A stretch of 8,270 bases of DNA from DASVLX01 sp035552275 (GCA_035552275.1 DASZLR010000209.1:1-8270), one strand, 5' to 3'; shown: positions 1 to 6,129, counted from the stretch's first letter. Notes: generated by a model not told the origin, from the letters alone. Translations and numbers: made by a program.

Positions 1-1
1 G

Positions 2-2404
2 ATGACTTCCGATTCTGGTCAGGTGAGTGCTGGCGTGCCTGAGAAGGCCGTGCTGGGACCGCACTACAAGTGGATCGCGCTGTCCAACACCACCCTGGGC
101 ATGCTGCTGGCCACCATCAACTCGTCCATCGTGCTGATCGCGCTGCCGGACATCTTCAAGGGCATCCACATCAACCCGCTGGACTCCGGCAACACCAGCT
201 ACCTGCTGTGGATGATGATGGGGTTCCTGGTGGTCACCGCTGTGCTGGTGGTGAGCTTCGGGCGGCTGGGCGACATGTACGGCCGGGCGCGGATGTACAA
301 CCTCGGCTTCGCCGTGTTCACCATCTCGTCGGTGCTGCTCGCGGTCACCTGGATGGACGGCAGCACCGCGGCGCTGTGGCTGATCGGCTGGCGGGTGATC
401 CAGGGCATCGGCGGCGCGTTCCTGATGGCCAACTCCAGCGCCATCCTCACCGACGCGTTCCCGGCCAACCAGCGTGGCATGGCGATGGGCCTCAACGGCG
501 TCGCCGCCATCGCCGGCTCGTTCCTTGGCCTGCTGATCGGCGGCGTGCTCGCGCCGGTCAACTGGCACCTGATCTTCCTGGTCTCGGTGCCCTTCGGCGT
601 GCTCGGCACCATCTGGGCCTACCTGAAGCTGCACGACATCGGCCACCGGCAACCGGCCAAAATGGACTGGTGGGGCAACATCACGTTCGCGGTCGGACTG
701 ATCGCGATCCTGGTCGCGATCACCTACGGCATCCAGCCCTACCACGGTCACTCGATGGGGTGGACCAGTCCACTGGTGCTGACCGGGCTGATCGGCGGCG
801 CCATCGTGCTGATCATCTTCGGCGTCATCGAGCTGAAGGTCGACAATCCGCTGTTCCGGTTGTCGCTGTTCCGAATCAGGTCGTTCTCCCTGGGCAACCT
901 GGCCAACCTGATGGCCTCGCTGGGTCGCGGTGGTCTCCAGTTCATCCTGATCATCTGGTTGCAGGGAGTCTGGTTGCCGCAACACGGTTACAGCTTCAGC
1001 CAGACGCCGCTGTGGGCCGGCATCTACATGCTGCCGATGACGGTCGGCTTCCTGGCGTCCGCACCGCTGGCGGGAACGCTGTCCGACCGGCTCGGCACGC
1101 GGGTGTTCGCCACCATCGGAATGGCCATCACGGCGGTCACCTTCGGTCTGCTGATCATCATCCCGGTGAACTTCAACTACTGGGCGTTCGCCGGGATTCT
1201 GGTGCTCAACGGGTTGGGCATGGGCATGTTCGCCGCGCCGAACCGGTCGCAGGTGATGAACAGCCTGCCCGGCGACGCGCGGGGTGTCGGCGCCGGCATG
1301 ACGGCGACCTTCCAGAACGCCGCGATGGTGCTGTCCATCGGCATGTTCTTCAGCCTGATCATCGCCGGCCTGTCCGCCAACCTGCCCTCGGCGATGTTCC
1401 AGGGGCTGAGCACGCACGGCGTGCCGACGGCGGCCGCGGCGCAGTTGTCGCACCTGCCGGCGGTGGCGGTGCTGTTCGCCGCGTTCCTCGGCTACAACCC
1501 GATCCAGCAACTGCTCGGCTCCTCGCTGCACGGCCTGTCCGCCAGCCAGTCCGGCTACCTGACCGGCCGCGGCTTCTTCCCGAACCTCATCTCCGGCCCG
1601 TTCCATGACGGCCTGGTGGTGGCGTTCTGGTTCGCCATCGTGGTCTGCGTGATCGCCGCCGTGGCCTCGCTGGCCTCGGGCTCGGGGCGTCCCGTCGCCG
1701 CGCTCGCGGGCGCCAAGCCGGGCGGCAAGCCAGCCGAATCGCTGGGGCAGGAGCTGGCCGGCGTGGCCGGCGAGGCATCCGGTGGCCCGGCTGAGCTGGT
1801 GGATGAATCGCTGGTGGACGAGTCAGCCGGGGCGGCCCCGCTGACCGGCCCGGTGCTGACCGGCCAGGTGCTGGGCGTCGGCGGCTCGCCGGTCGCTGGA
1901 GCCGTGGTGACGGTGACCGCCCAGGACGGCCGGCAGGCCGGGCGGATGCTGGTGCGCGGCGACGGGCGGTACGCGGTGGGCGGACTGTGGCCCGGCCGGT
2001 ACACGGTGATCGTCAGCGCGCCGGGCGCGGATCCGCAGGCGGCGACGGTGACCATGGTCGACGGGCAGCCGGTGCGTCGGGACTTCGCACTGGCCGGTCT
2101 GACCATCACGCCGACCGGCGGGGTGATCGGCGCCGTGCGGTCGGTCAACGGCCGGCCGCTCGCGGACGCCACGGTGACAGCGGTCACCGCCGACGGGACC
2201 GTGGTGGCCGCCGCCATCACCGACGCCGACGGCCACTACCGCCTGGACGGCCTGCCCGACGGCGAATACACCGTGGTGGCCAGCCAGTTCCCGCCGGTGG
2301 CCACTTCGGTTCGGGTCGGCACGGGCGGCGAGGTCGAGCTGGACCTGAGCCTGGGCGGCGAGACGCCCGCACGGCCCGTTTTCGCTGGTGTTACGTCGAA
2401 TTAG
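2..2404 (+). CDS. DHA2-type 14-TM MFS transporter with C-terminal tandem beta-sandwich repeats
   Basis: An 800-residue major facilitator superfamily exporter of the DHA2 (EmrB/QacA-like) drug:H+ antiporter type, acting in the cytoplasmic membrane. Residues about 25-465 give thirteen hydrophobic segments and a fourteenth lies near 547-570. MFS motif A is visible after TM2 (GRLGDMYGR, about 87-95), and a motif C-like glycine-rich stretch lies in TM5 (about 164-187). After an Ala/Gly/Glu-rich linker (about 570-613) come two similar repeats of about 85 residues (about 614-700 and 706-792). Each contains the G-x-V-x-G-x-P-x-A-x-A-x-V-T pattern and a G-x-Y-x-L/V-x-G-L-x-x-G-x-Y-T-V pattern typical of carboxypeptidase-regulatory-like or prealbumin-like folds. 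Typical DHA2 proteins are about 450-550 residues, so this tail is an addition. The ATG at base 2 is at the window edge, so its ribosome site is not visible and a slightly earlier start cannot be excluded. The substrate is unknown; multidrug or secondary-metabolite export is an inference from the family. A strong inverted repeat 17 bases after the stop suggests a separate transcription unit. Confidence 0.9.
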   Translation: MTSDSGQVSAGVPEKAVLGPHYKWIALSNTTLGMLLATINSSIVLIALPDIFKGIHINPLDSGNTSYLLWMMMGFLVVTAVLVVSFGRLGDMYGRARMYNLGFAVFTISSVLLAVTWMDGSTAALWLIGWRVIQGIGGAFLMANSSAILTDAFPANQRGMAMGLNGVAAIAGSFLGLLIGGVLAPVNWHLIFLVSVPFGVLGTIWAYLKLHDIGHRQPAKMDWWGNITFAVGLIAILVAITYGIQPYHGHSMGWTSPLVLTGLIGGAIVLIIFGVIELKVDNPLFRLSLFRIRSFSLGNLANLMASLGRGGLQFILIIWLQGVWLPQHGYSFSQTPLWAGIYMLPMTVGFLASAPLAGTLSDRLGTRVFATIGMAITAVTFGLLIIIPVNFNYWAFAGILVLNGLGMGMFAAPNRSQVMNSLPGDARGVGAGMTATFQNAAMVLSIGMFFSLIIAGLSANLPSAMFQGLSTHGVPTAAAAQLSHLPAVAVLFAAFLGYNPIQQLLGSSLHGLSASQSGYLTGRGFFPNLISGPFHDGLVVAFWFAIVVCVIAAVASLASGSGRPVAALAGAKPGGKPAESLGQELAGVAGEASGGPAELVDESLVDESAGAAPLTGPVLTGQVLGVGGSPVAGAVVTVTAQDGRQAGRMLVRGDGRYAVGGLWPGRYTVIVSAPGADPQAATVTMVDGQPVRRDFALAGLTITPTGGVIGAVRSVNGRPLADATVTAVTADGTVVAAAITDADGHYRLDGLPDGEYTVVASQFPPVATSVRVGTGGEVELDLSLGGETPARPVFAGVTSN

Positions 2405-2421
2405 GGTTCCGTAAGGCGCGC

Positions 2422-2474
2422 CGAACGGCGGGTGCGAGACGGTGGATGGCGGCCGTCGGAGCACCCGCCGTTCG
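2422..2474 (+). terminator. Strong stem-loop terminator after the MFS gene
   Basis: Arms CGAACGGCGGGTGC (2422-2435) and GCACCCGCCGTTCG (2461-2474) are perfect 14-base reverse complements. The 25-base interval holds a second nested stem, GACGG (2438-2442) with CCGTC (2453-2457). No T-tract follows, as is common for intrinsic terminators of G+C-rich actinobacteria. The position 17 bases after the MFS stop fits a terminator separating the MFS gene from the downstream operon. Confidence 0.7.
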
Positions 2475-2480
2475 CTATGC

Positions 2481-2509
2481 CTGCCGGTTATCGAATGGTT
2501 TCGTACGGT
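2481..2509 (+). promoter_or_regulatory. Candidate sigma-A-like promoter for the small gene/pgsA unit
   Basis: CTGCCG (2481-2486), 17 bases, then TACGGT (2504-2509) fits a degenerate -35/-10 pair, with TAnnnT at -10. It sits just after the MFS terminator and is the best match before the small gene at 2626. The -35 match is weak. The predicted transcript would have a leader of roughly 110 bases. Confidence 0.25.
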
Positions 2510-2554
2510 AATCGCGCGCGCGGTCGTTCGGTGACTTTCGGTGCCCGATCGCGT

Positions 2555-2565
2555 CCACACTGTGG
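2555..2565. repeat. Short palindrome CCACA-C-TGTGG
   Basis: A perfect 11-base dyad with 5-base arms (CCACA/TGTGG) lies between the candidate promoter and the small gene. It could be an operator half-site pair in the leader, or chance in G+C-rich DNA. No known regulator motif is recognised. Confidence 0.25.
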
Positions 2566-2625
2566 GTAGTGGCTAACGAAACCCGCTTCGTGTCCGACGC
2601 CTTAGATGGAGGTACCGATCTACTG

Positions 2626-2901
2626 ATGAGCATTCACGTCGACACAGCGATCCCCGACACTCCGACCATCCCCGACACCCGCAGTGACTACCGCACCGAC
2701 ACCCGGACCCAGGCCCAGGACAGATCCTCGGACCGACTGCCCACCGTGCCGTGCAGCGTGGTGTGGAGCGGCGGCCACGCGTACGTGCTGGAATCGGTGC
2801 GCGGCAAGGCCCGCTGGGTCGGCGTGGACGATCGTGGCCGTCCGCAGGAGCTGTCCGGGGCCGAGCTGTGCCGTCGAGGCTGGACCCATCCCCGTAGCTA
2901 G
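2626..2901 (+). CDS. Small uncharacterised protein, coupled to phosphatidyltransferase gene
   Basis: A 91-residue protein of unknown function; I do not recognise a family. The first 40 or so residues are polar and rich in Asp, Thr, Pro and Arg, and look disordered. The rest is a compact, conserved-looking segment containing PCSVVWSGGHAYVLESVRGK and a second half with WVGVDDRGRP and a C-terminal RRGWTHP motif. It has no signal peptide and no membrane segment, so it is probably cytoplasmic. I chose the ATG at 2626 because GGAGG lies at 2608-2612, although the 13-base spacing is long. A longer in-frame GTG start at 2569 (110 residues) has no ribosome site and would include a TTA and a CTA codon, both rare in such genomes. 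The stop codon is only 2 bases before the GTG of the next gene, so the two are probably co-transcribed and translationally coupled. Confidence 0.65.
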   Translation: MSIHVDTAIPDTPTIPDTRSDYRTDTRTQAQDRSSDRLPTVPCSVVWSGGHAYVLESVRGKARWVGVDDRGRPQELSGAELCRRGWTHPRS

Positions 2902-2903
2902 CC

Positions 2904-3593
2904 GTGTTGTCCAGCCAGTTGGCCGCCCCGCCGCGAGCCGGCACGACATACCCTGTGCGGGTGGCGCAGGCGGACACCGAGCGGACTTCCGATGGCCGGT
3001 CGAGCACGCCGGCGGACCGGTGGCTCACCGTGCCGAACGCGTTGTCCGTGCTGCGGCTGGCCGGCATTCCGGTTTTCCTGTGGCTGATCCTCGGCCCACA
3101 TCGGGACGCCACCAAGGATCTGTTGGCGCTGGTGGTGTTGGTGGCCAGCGGGGTCACCGACTGGCTGGACGGCAAGCTGGCGCGCTGGCTGGGGCAGACC
3201 ACCAGGCTCGGCGCTCTGCTCGACCCGGCCGCCGACCGGCTCTACATCGTGGCCACCCTGGTGGCCTTCGTGGTTCGCGGCATCGTGCCGTGGTGGCTGG
3301 CCGCGATCCTGGTCGGCAAGGACGTCGTGGTCGGGCTGTGCCTGCCGGTGCTGCGCCGGTACGGGTACGCCCCGCCCGAGGTGCACTACCTCGGCAAAGC
3401 CGCTACTTTCGCCCTGCTGTACGCGTTTCCGCTGTTGCTGCTCGCGCGGATCGCGGCGGTGGCGCCGGTCGCCGAACCGGTCGGTTACGCGTTCACCGCC
3501 TGGGGCACCGCGCTGTACGTGTGGTCCGGCGTCCTCTACGTGTCGCAGGTGGTGATCGCCGTGCGGGCGGCGCAGCGGAGTTCGATAGGTTGA
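2904..3593 (+). CDS. pgsA: CDP-alcohol phosphatidyltransferase (PgsA2/cardiolipin synthase-like)
   Basis: An integral membrane enzyme of the CDP-alcohol phosphatidyltransferase family. These enzymes transfer a phosphatidyl group from CDP-diacylglycerol to an alcohol with loss of CMP. The complete family signature is present: D86, D89-G90, A93-R94, G103, D107 and D111, the aspartates that bind the metal and CDP. The N-terminal T-V-P-N-A-L-S-V-L-R motif (42-51) is also typical, and about six hydrophobic segments follow. It is the positional and sequence counterpart of M. tuberculosis Rv1822 (PgsA2), annotated as phosphatidylglycerophosphate synthase and also proposed to be the cardiolipin synthase, so the acceptor (glycerol-3-phosphate or phosphatidylglycerol) is unsettled. 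The GTG start at 2904 gives 229 residues, with a non-conserved tail of about 38 residues before the fold. GTG at 2955 or 2961 would give about 210-212 residues, nearer the mycobacterial length. No start has a clear ribosome site, which favours coupling from the gene ending at 2901. Confidence 0.88.
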   Translation: MLSSQLAAPPRAGTTYPVRVAQADTERTSDGRSSTPADRWLTVPNALSVLRLAGIPVFLWLILGPHRDATKDLLALVVLVASGVTDWLDGKLARWLGQTTRLGALLDPAADRLYIVATLVAFVVRGIVPWWLAAILVGKDVVVGLCLPVLRRYGYAPPEVHYLGKAATFALLYAFPLLLLARIAAVAPVAEPVGYAFTAWGTALYVWSGVLYVSQVVIAVRAAQRSSIG

Positions 3594-3594
3594 A

Positions 3595-3621
3595 CTGGTA
3601 CAACCGGACAGCGGTTGCCAG
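3595..3621 (+). promoter_or_regulatory. Hairpin in the pgsA-gcvH junction, with a competing stem
   Basis: CAACCG (3601-3606) and CGGTTG (3612-3617) form a perfect 6-bp stem around a 5-base loop. After a 2-base bulge (TA) the stem is extended by CTGG (3595-3598) with CCAG (3618-3621). It ends 4 bases before the AAGGAG ribosome site of gcvH. GGTTG at 3588-3592, overlapping the pgsA stop codon, can pair instead with CAACC at 3601-3605. This could be a processing, partial-termination or translation-control element; the function is inference. Confidence 0.5.
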
Positions 3622-3638
3622 GGGTAAGGAGCTATTCG

Positions 3639-4022
3639 GTGGTTCCCGAGGAGTTGAGTTACACCCAGGAGCATGAATGGGTGGCGCGGACCGACGTGGA
3701 CACCGTTCGGGTCGGCATCACCGACTTCGCCCAGACCCAGCTCGGCGACGTCGTGTTCGTCCAACTTCCGGATCTGGGGGAGCAGATCACCGCGGGGCAG
3801 GCGATCGGCGAGGTCGAGTCGACCAAGAGCGTGTCGGACCTCTACGCGCCGCTGTCCGGCGAGGTGGTGGCCCGCAACGACGCGTTGGACCAGCAGCCGG
3901 AGCTGGTCAACTCGGACCCGTACAGCGAGGGTTGGATGATCGAGGTGAAGATCGCCTCGCCGGGCGCGCTGGACGAGTTGATCGACGCCGCCGAATACCG
4001 AAAGCTAACGGAGCAGGCGTGA
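3639..4022 (+). CDS. gcvH: Glycine cleavage system H protein
   Basis: The lipoyl carrier protein of the glycine cleavage system, a soluble cytoplasmic protein. It shuttles the aminomethyl intermediate between the P protein (decarboxylase), T protein and L protein, feeding one-carbon units into tetrahydrofolate. From the GTG at 3639 it is 127 residues, the usual length. Family hallmarks are YTQEHEW (8-14), VGITDFAQTQLGD (25-37) and the lipoylation motif ESTKSVSD, in which K63 is the lipoyl-lysine. The C-terminal N-x-D-P-Y-x-x-G-W motif is also present. AAGGAG at 3626-3631, 7 bases upstream, decides the start; an in-frame opening to 3615 lacks a ribosome site. Only H is here, so the P and T genes must lie elsewhere. 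In M. tuberculosis the P gene (gcvB, Rv1832) is just past resR, where this window instead has a type VII secretion pair. Confidence 0.96.
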   Translation: MVPEELSYTQEHEWVARTDVDTVRVGITDFAQTQLGDVVFVQLPDLGEQITAGQAIGEVESTKSVSDLYAPLSGEVVARNDALDQQPELVNSDPYSEGWMIEVKIASPGALDELIDAAEYRKLTEQA

Positions 4023-4135
4023 GTTCGTTCTCGCAGTGGTGGTGGCGACTCTGGGGGAGTCCACGCCGAGGTGAGGGACCCGACACGGTACGTTGGGAAG
4101 GTCAAGAGGAGTCGAGCCGCAGGAGGAGAGCTCAG

Positions 4136-4585
4136 GTGAGCACGAACGACGGGCCAGGCGTACCGCCAGAGCAGTCGCCGGAACGGACGTCCGTCTTCCG
4201 CGCCGACTTCCTGTCGGACGTCGAGGCCGCGGAAGCGCCGGCGTCCCCGGAGCCGGCGGTGGCCGGCGTTGACGCGCTGCCCGCCGGCGCGGCTCTGCTC
4301 GTGGTCAAGCGCGGGCCGAACGCGGGTTCCCGGTTCCTGCTGGACCGCGACGCCACCAGCGCCGGCCGGCACCCGGACAGCGACATTTTCCTCGACGACG
4401 TCACGGTTTCCCGCCGGCACGCCGAGTTCCGGCGGGAGGACGACGACTTCGTGGTGATCGACGTGGGCAGCCTCAACGGCACCTATGTCAACCGGGAGCC
4501 GGTCGATCAGGCCGTGCTGGGCAACGGCGACGAGGTGCAGATCGGCAAGTTCCGTTTGGTGTTCCTCACTGGGCCGGACAACTGA
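4136..4585 (+). CDS. garA: GarA/OdhI: FHA-domain regulator of 2-oxoglutarate metabolism
   Basis: A 149-residue FHA protein orthologous to GarA (Rv1827) and corynebacterial OdhI. In those species the unphosphorylated protein binds and inhibits 2-oxoglutarate dehydrogenase/decarboxylase, inhibits NAD-glutamate dehydrogenase and stimulates glutamate synthase. Phosphorylation of an N-terminal threonine by PknB or PknG makes the tail fold back on its own FHA domain and switches it off. The FHA domain spans about 53-145, with phosphothreonine-pocket residues R78 (SAGRH), S92 and H95 (VSRRH) and N114 and N119 (GSLNGTYVN). The phosphorylation tail reads ERTSVFRADF (16-25). The second threonine of the usual ETTSVF motif is kept (T18) but the first is Arg (R17). 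The GTG at 4136 is supported by GGAGG at 4122-4126 with 9-base spacing. The frame is open upstream to a GTG overlapping the gcvH stop (4019), but the extra residues (WWW, Arg-rich) do not look conserved. The mycobacterial tail after the FHA domain is nearly absent here. ftsR starts 24 bases downstream. Confidence 0.95.
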   Translation: MSTNDGPGVPPEQSPERTSVFRADFLSDVEAAEAPASPEPAVAGVDALPAGAALLVVKRGPNAGSRFLLDRDATSAGRHPDSDIFLDDVTVSRRHAEFRREDDDFVVIDVGSLNGTYVNREPVDQAVLGNGDEVQIGKFRLVFLTGPDN

Positions 4586-4609
4586 CCGCTTCCGCGGCGA
4601 GGTGGTTGG

Positions 4610-5419
4610 GTGACTGCGGCCGAGAGATCGCAGCCGGACGGGCTGAGTATCGGGGCGGTGCTTGCCCAACTGCGCTCCGAGTTTCCCGACGTGACGATCT
4701 CCAAGATCCGGTTCCTGGAATCCGAGGGCTTGGTGTGCCCGGCGCGCACGGCATCGGGATATCGGCAGTTCTCCCCGGCGGATGTGGCTCGGCTGCGGTT
4801 TGTGCTGGCGGCACAACGTGATCACTATCTCCCGCTGAAGGTCATCAAGGAACAGCTGGACTCCCCGGCTGGCCCCGCTGTCTCCGCCGATGGCCATGCG
4901 GTCGACGCCGCCGGCGCGATCGCGCCCACTGACCTGGTGGCCCAGTCGAAGCAGGCAAAGCCGGCGCAGCCGGAATGCGGGCCGGCCGGCGGGTCCGGAC
5001 TGACCGGTGCGGCCGGACCGAGGGCCGCGGATTTCGCGCCCGGCGCCGAGATTCGGCTGACCCGCGAGGAAATGCTCGCCGAATCCGGTGTCGACGCCGC
5101 CCTGCTGGCCGAGCTGGAGCGGTACGGACTGGTCAGGCCCGGTGCGGCCGGGTTCTACGATCCGGACGCCGTGTTGGTGGCGCGAACCGCGCGGATGCTG
5201 ACCGACTTCGGGGTGGAACCCCGGCACCTGCGGGCGTTTCGGTCGTCGGCGGATCGGGAGATCGGCCTGTTGGAGCAGATCGTCGCGCCGATGTACCGGC
5301 AGCGTGATCCCGACGCCCGGTCCCGCGCGGACGAGACGGCCAGGGAGCTGGCGGCGTTGTCGGTGACCTTGCATACCCTGTTGGTGAAGGTCGGCCTGCG
5401 GGCCGCAATCGGTAGCTGA
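4610..5419 (+). CDS. ftsR: MerR-family regulator FtsR (Rv1828-type)
   Basis: A 269-residue DNA-binding protein of the MerR superfamily, counterpart of M. tuberculosis Rv1828 and of Corynebacterium glutamicum FtsR, an activator of ftsZ. The N-terminal winged helix-turn-helix (about 12-83) shows SIGAVLAQLRSEFPDVTISKIRFLE, the EGLVCP turn and SGYRQFSPADVARL in the wing, followed by a helix ending KVIKEQLD. A linker of about 60 residues rich in Ala, Gly and Pro (about 85-146) separates it from a C-terminal domain (about 148-269). That domain again looks wHTH-like: LTREEMLAESGV, ELERYGLVRP, FYDPDAVLVAR, then FGVEPRHLRAF. It has no metal-binding cysteine cluster of classical MerR sensors. GTG at 4610 follows GAGG (4599-4602) with 7-base spacing. 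It is only 24 bases after garA, so the two are almost certainly co-transcribed. Identification rests on both sequence and gene order. Confidence 0.9.
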   Translation: MTAAERSQPDGLSIGAVLAQLRSEFPDVTISKIRFLESEGLVCPARTASGYRQFSPADVARLRFVLAAQRDHYLPLKVIKEQLDSPAGPAVSADGHAVDAAGAIAPTDLVAQSKQAKPAQPECGPAGGSGLTGAAGPRAADFAPGAEIRLTREEMLAESGVDAALLAELERYGLVRPGAAGFYDPDAVLVARTARMLTDFGVEPRHLRAFRSSADREIGLLEQIVAPMYRQRDPDARSRADETARELAALSVTLHTLLVKVGLRAAIGS

Positions 5420-5427
5420 GTGGGCAT

Positions 5428-5469
5428 CTGAGCGGCGACGGAGCCCGGTGGAGATCAACCCCCGCTCAG
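5428..5469 (+). terminator. Terminator-like inverted repeat after ftsR
   Basis: CTGAGCGG (5428-5435) and CCGCTCAG (5462-5469) are perfect 8-base reverse complements around a 26-base loop, starting 9 bases past the ftsR stop. There is no T-tract. The position fits the end of the operon, but the loop is long and the stem modest. Confidence 0.4.
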
Positions 5470-5471
5470 CG

Positions 5472-5488
5472 CACGATTCCGCATCGTG
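5472..5488. repeat. Inverted repeat CACGAT-TCCGC-ATCGTG
   Basis: A perfect 6-bp dyad with a 5-base centre, directly after the ftsR terminator-like repeat and upstream of a candidate ECF promoter for the DUF151 nuclease gene. It may be a second terminator hairpin or an operator; the sequence alone does not decide. Confidence 0.4.
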
Positions 5489-5499
5489 GTCGCCGGGAA

Positions 5500-5524
5500 G
5501 CAACCAGGGGGCAGCATTGTCGTA
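5500..5524 (+). promoter_or_regulatory. Candidate ECF-sigma promoter before the DUF151 gene
   Basis: GCAACC (5500-5505), 15 bases, then CGTA (5521-5524) resembles the AAC ... CGT architecture recognised by ECF sigma factors such as streptomycete SigE. It would start transcription near 5532, about 90 bases before the gene at 5625. Degenerate motifs like this arise by chance often. Confidence 0.25.
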
Positions 5525-5624
5525 CCTTGGCGAGTAGCGTCAGAAGGGGATGCGGAGTCCTCGCTGGCCGATATGCCGTGGCGAGGGAGCCGGGGTCGCA
5601 CGCGGGACAGGAGGCGAATGACCG

Positions 5625-6098
5625 ATGAGCGAGATGCGCGTCGTCGGGGTTCGGGTCGAACTTCCGAACAACCAACCGATCCTGCTGCTGCGGGAGACCA
5701 GTGGCGACCGCTACCTGCCGATCTGGATCGGCTCGGTGGAGGCGACCGCGATCGCGTTGGAGCAGCAGGGAGTCCGGCCGCCCCGGCCGCTCACCCATGA
5801 TCTGCTCAAGGACATCATCGGCGCGCTCGGTCGGGAGCTGGAGCAGGTGCGGATCACCGACCTGCAGGAGGGCACCTTTTTCGCCGAACTGGTGTTCGAC
5901 GGCGATATTCGGGTGTCCGCGCGGCCCAGCGACTCGGTGGCGCTCGCGCTGCGGGTCGGGGTGCCGATCCACGCCGAGGAGTCGGTGCTCGCCGAGGCCG
6001 GGCTGATCATCCCGGACGAGCAGGAGGACGAGGTCGAGAAGTTCCGGGAGTTCCTGGACTCGGTCTCGCCGGAGGACTTCCGCGGCGCCGACACCTGA
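5625..6098 (+). CDS. Bifunctional nuclease domain (DUF151) protein, Rv1829-type
   Basis: A 157-residue soluble protein that is essentially one DUF151/bifunctional nuclease (BFN, PF02577) domain. The family includes plant BBD1, reported to cleave DNA and RNA, and Thermotoga TM0160. The actinobacterial cellular role is not known. Family hallmarks in order are MRVVGVRVELPNNQPILLL, LPIWIGSVEATAIAL, RPPRPLTHDLLKDIIGALG, ITDLQEGTFFAELVF and the SARPSDSVALALRVGVPI segment. An acidic tail follows (about 128-157; DEQEDEVEKFREFLDSV). ATG at 5625 is preceded by AGGAGG (5609-5614) with 10-base spacing. The ATG three codons later (5634) is an alternative start. A different-frame ATG at 5618 is closer to the ribosome site but leads into a low-complexity Arg/Gly/Pro reading frame and is not a gene. 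In mycobacteria this gene sits between the two MerR genes, exactly as here, so gene order supports the call. Confidence 0.92.
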   Translation: MSEMRVVGVRVELPNNQPILLLRETSGDRYLPIWIGSVEATAIALEQQGVRPPRPLTHDLLKDIIGALGRELEQVRITDLQEGTFFAELVFDGDIRVSARPSDSVALALRVGVPIHAEESVLAEAGLIIPDEQEDEVEKFREFLDSVSPEDFRGADT

Positions 6099-6129
6099 GT
6101 CCGTGCGCCGAGCCGCGACAGCCGTGGTG

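Noticed and set aside
2513..2522. Alternating CGCGCGCGCG run as a Z-DNA-like element
   Set aside because: Only ten bases, expected by chance at this base composition, with no supporting context.
1823..2560. Minus-strand frame (245 codons) over the MFS C-terminus and terminator
   Set aside because: It crosses the strong terminator and is rich in His/Arg/Gly/Pro shadow codons; no domain is recognisable.
2569..2625. GTG start at 2569 for the small gene
   Set aside because: No ribosome site, and TTA and CTA codons appear in the extra 19 codons. The ATG at 2626 has GGAGG upstream, although the spacing is long, so some doubt remains.
4089..4094. TACGTT as a -10 box for a garA promoter
   Set aside because: No acceptable -35 element lies 16-19 bases upstream, so garA is more simply read through from gcvH.
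4019..4135. Upstream extension of garA to a GTG overlapping the gcvH stop (GTGA)
   Set aside because: The frame is open, but the extra residues include WWW and Arg runs unlike GarA N-termini. The start at 4136 has a strong ribosome site and gives the normal GarA phosphorylation tail position.
3842..5503. Long minus-strand open frame (553 codons) over gcvH-garA-ftsR
   Set aside because: It is antisense to three well-identified genes, has a Gly/Arg/Pro/Gln-rich composition and no recognisable domain. Such frames are expected from G+C-rich third-codon bias.
5618..5800. Alternative-frame ATG at 5618 near the DUF151 ribosome site
   Set aside because: The frame gives a short Arg/Gly/Pro-rich peptide overlapping the well-conserved DUF151 domain; spacing of 3 bases from AGGAGG is too short.
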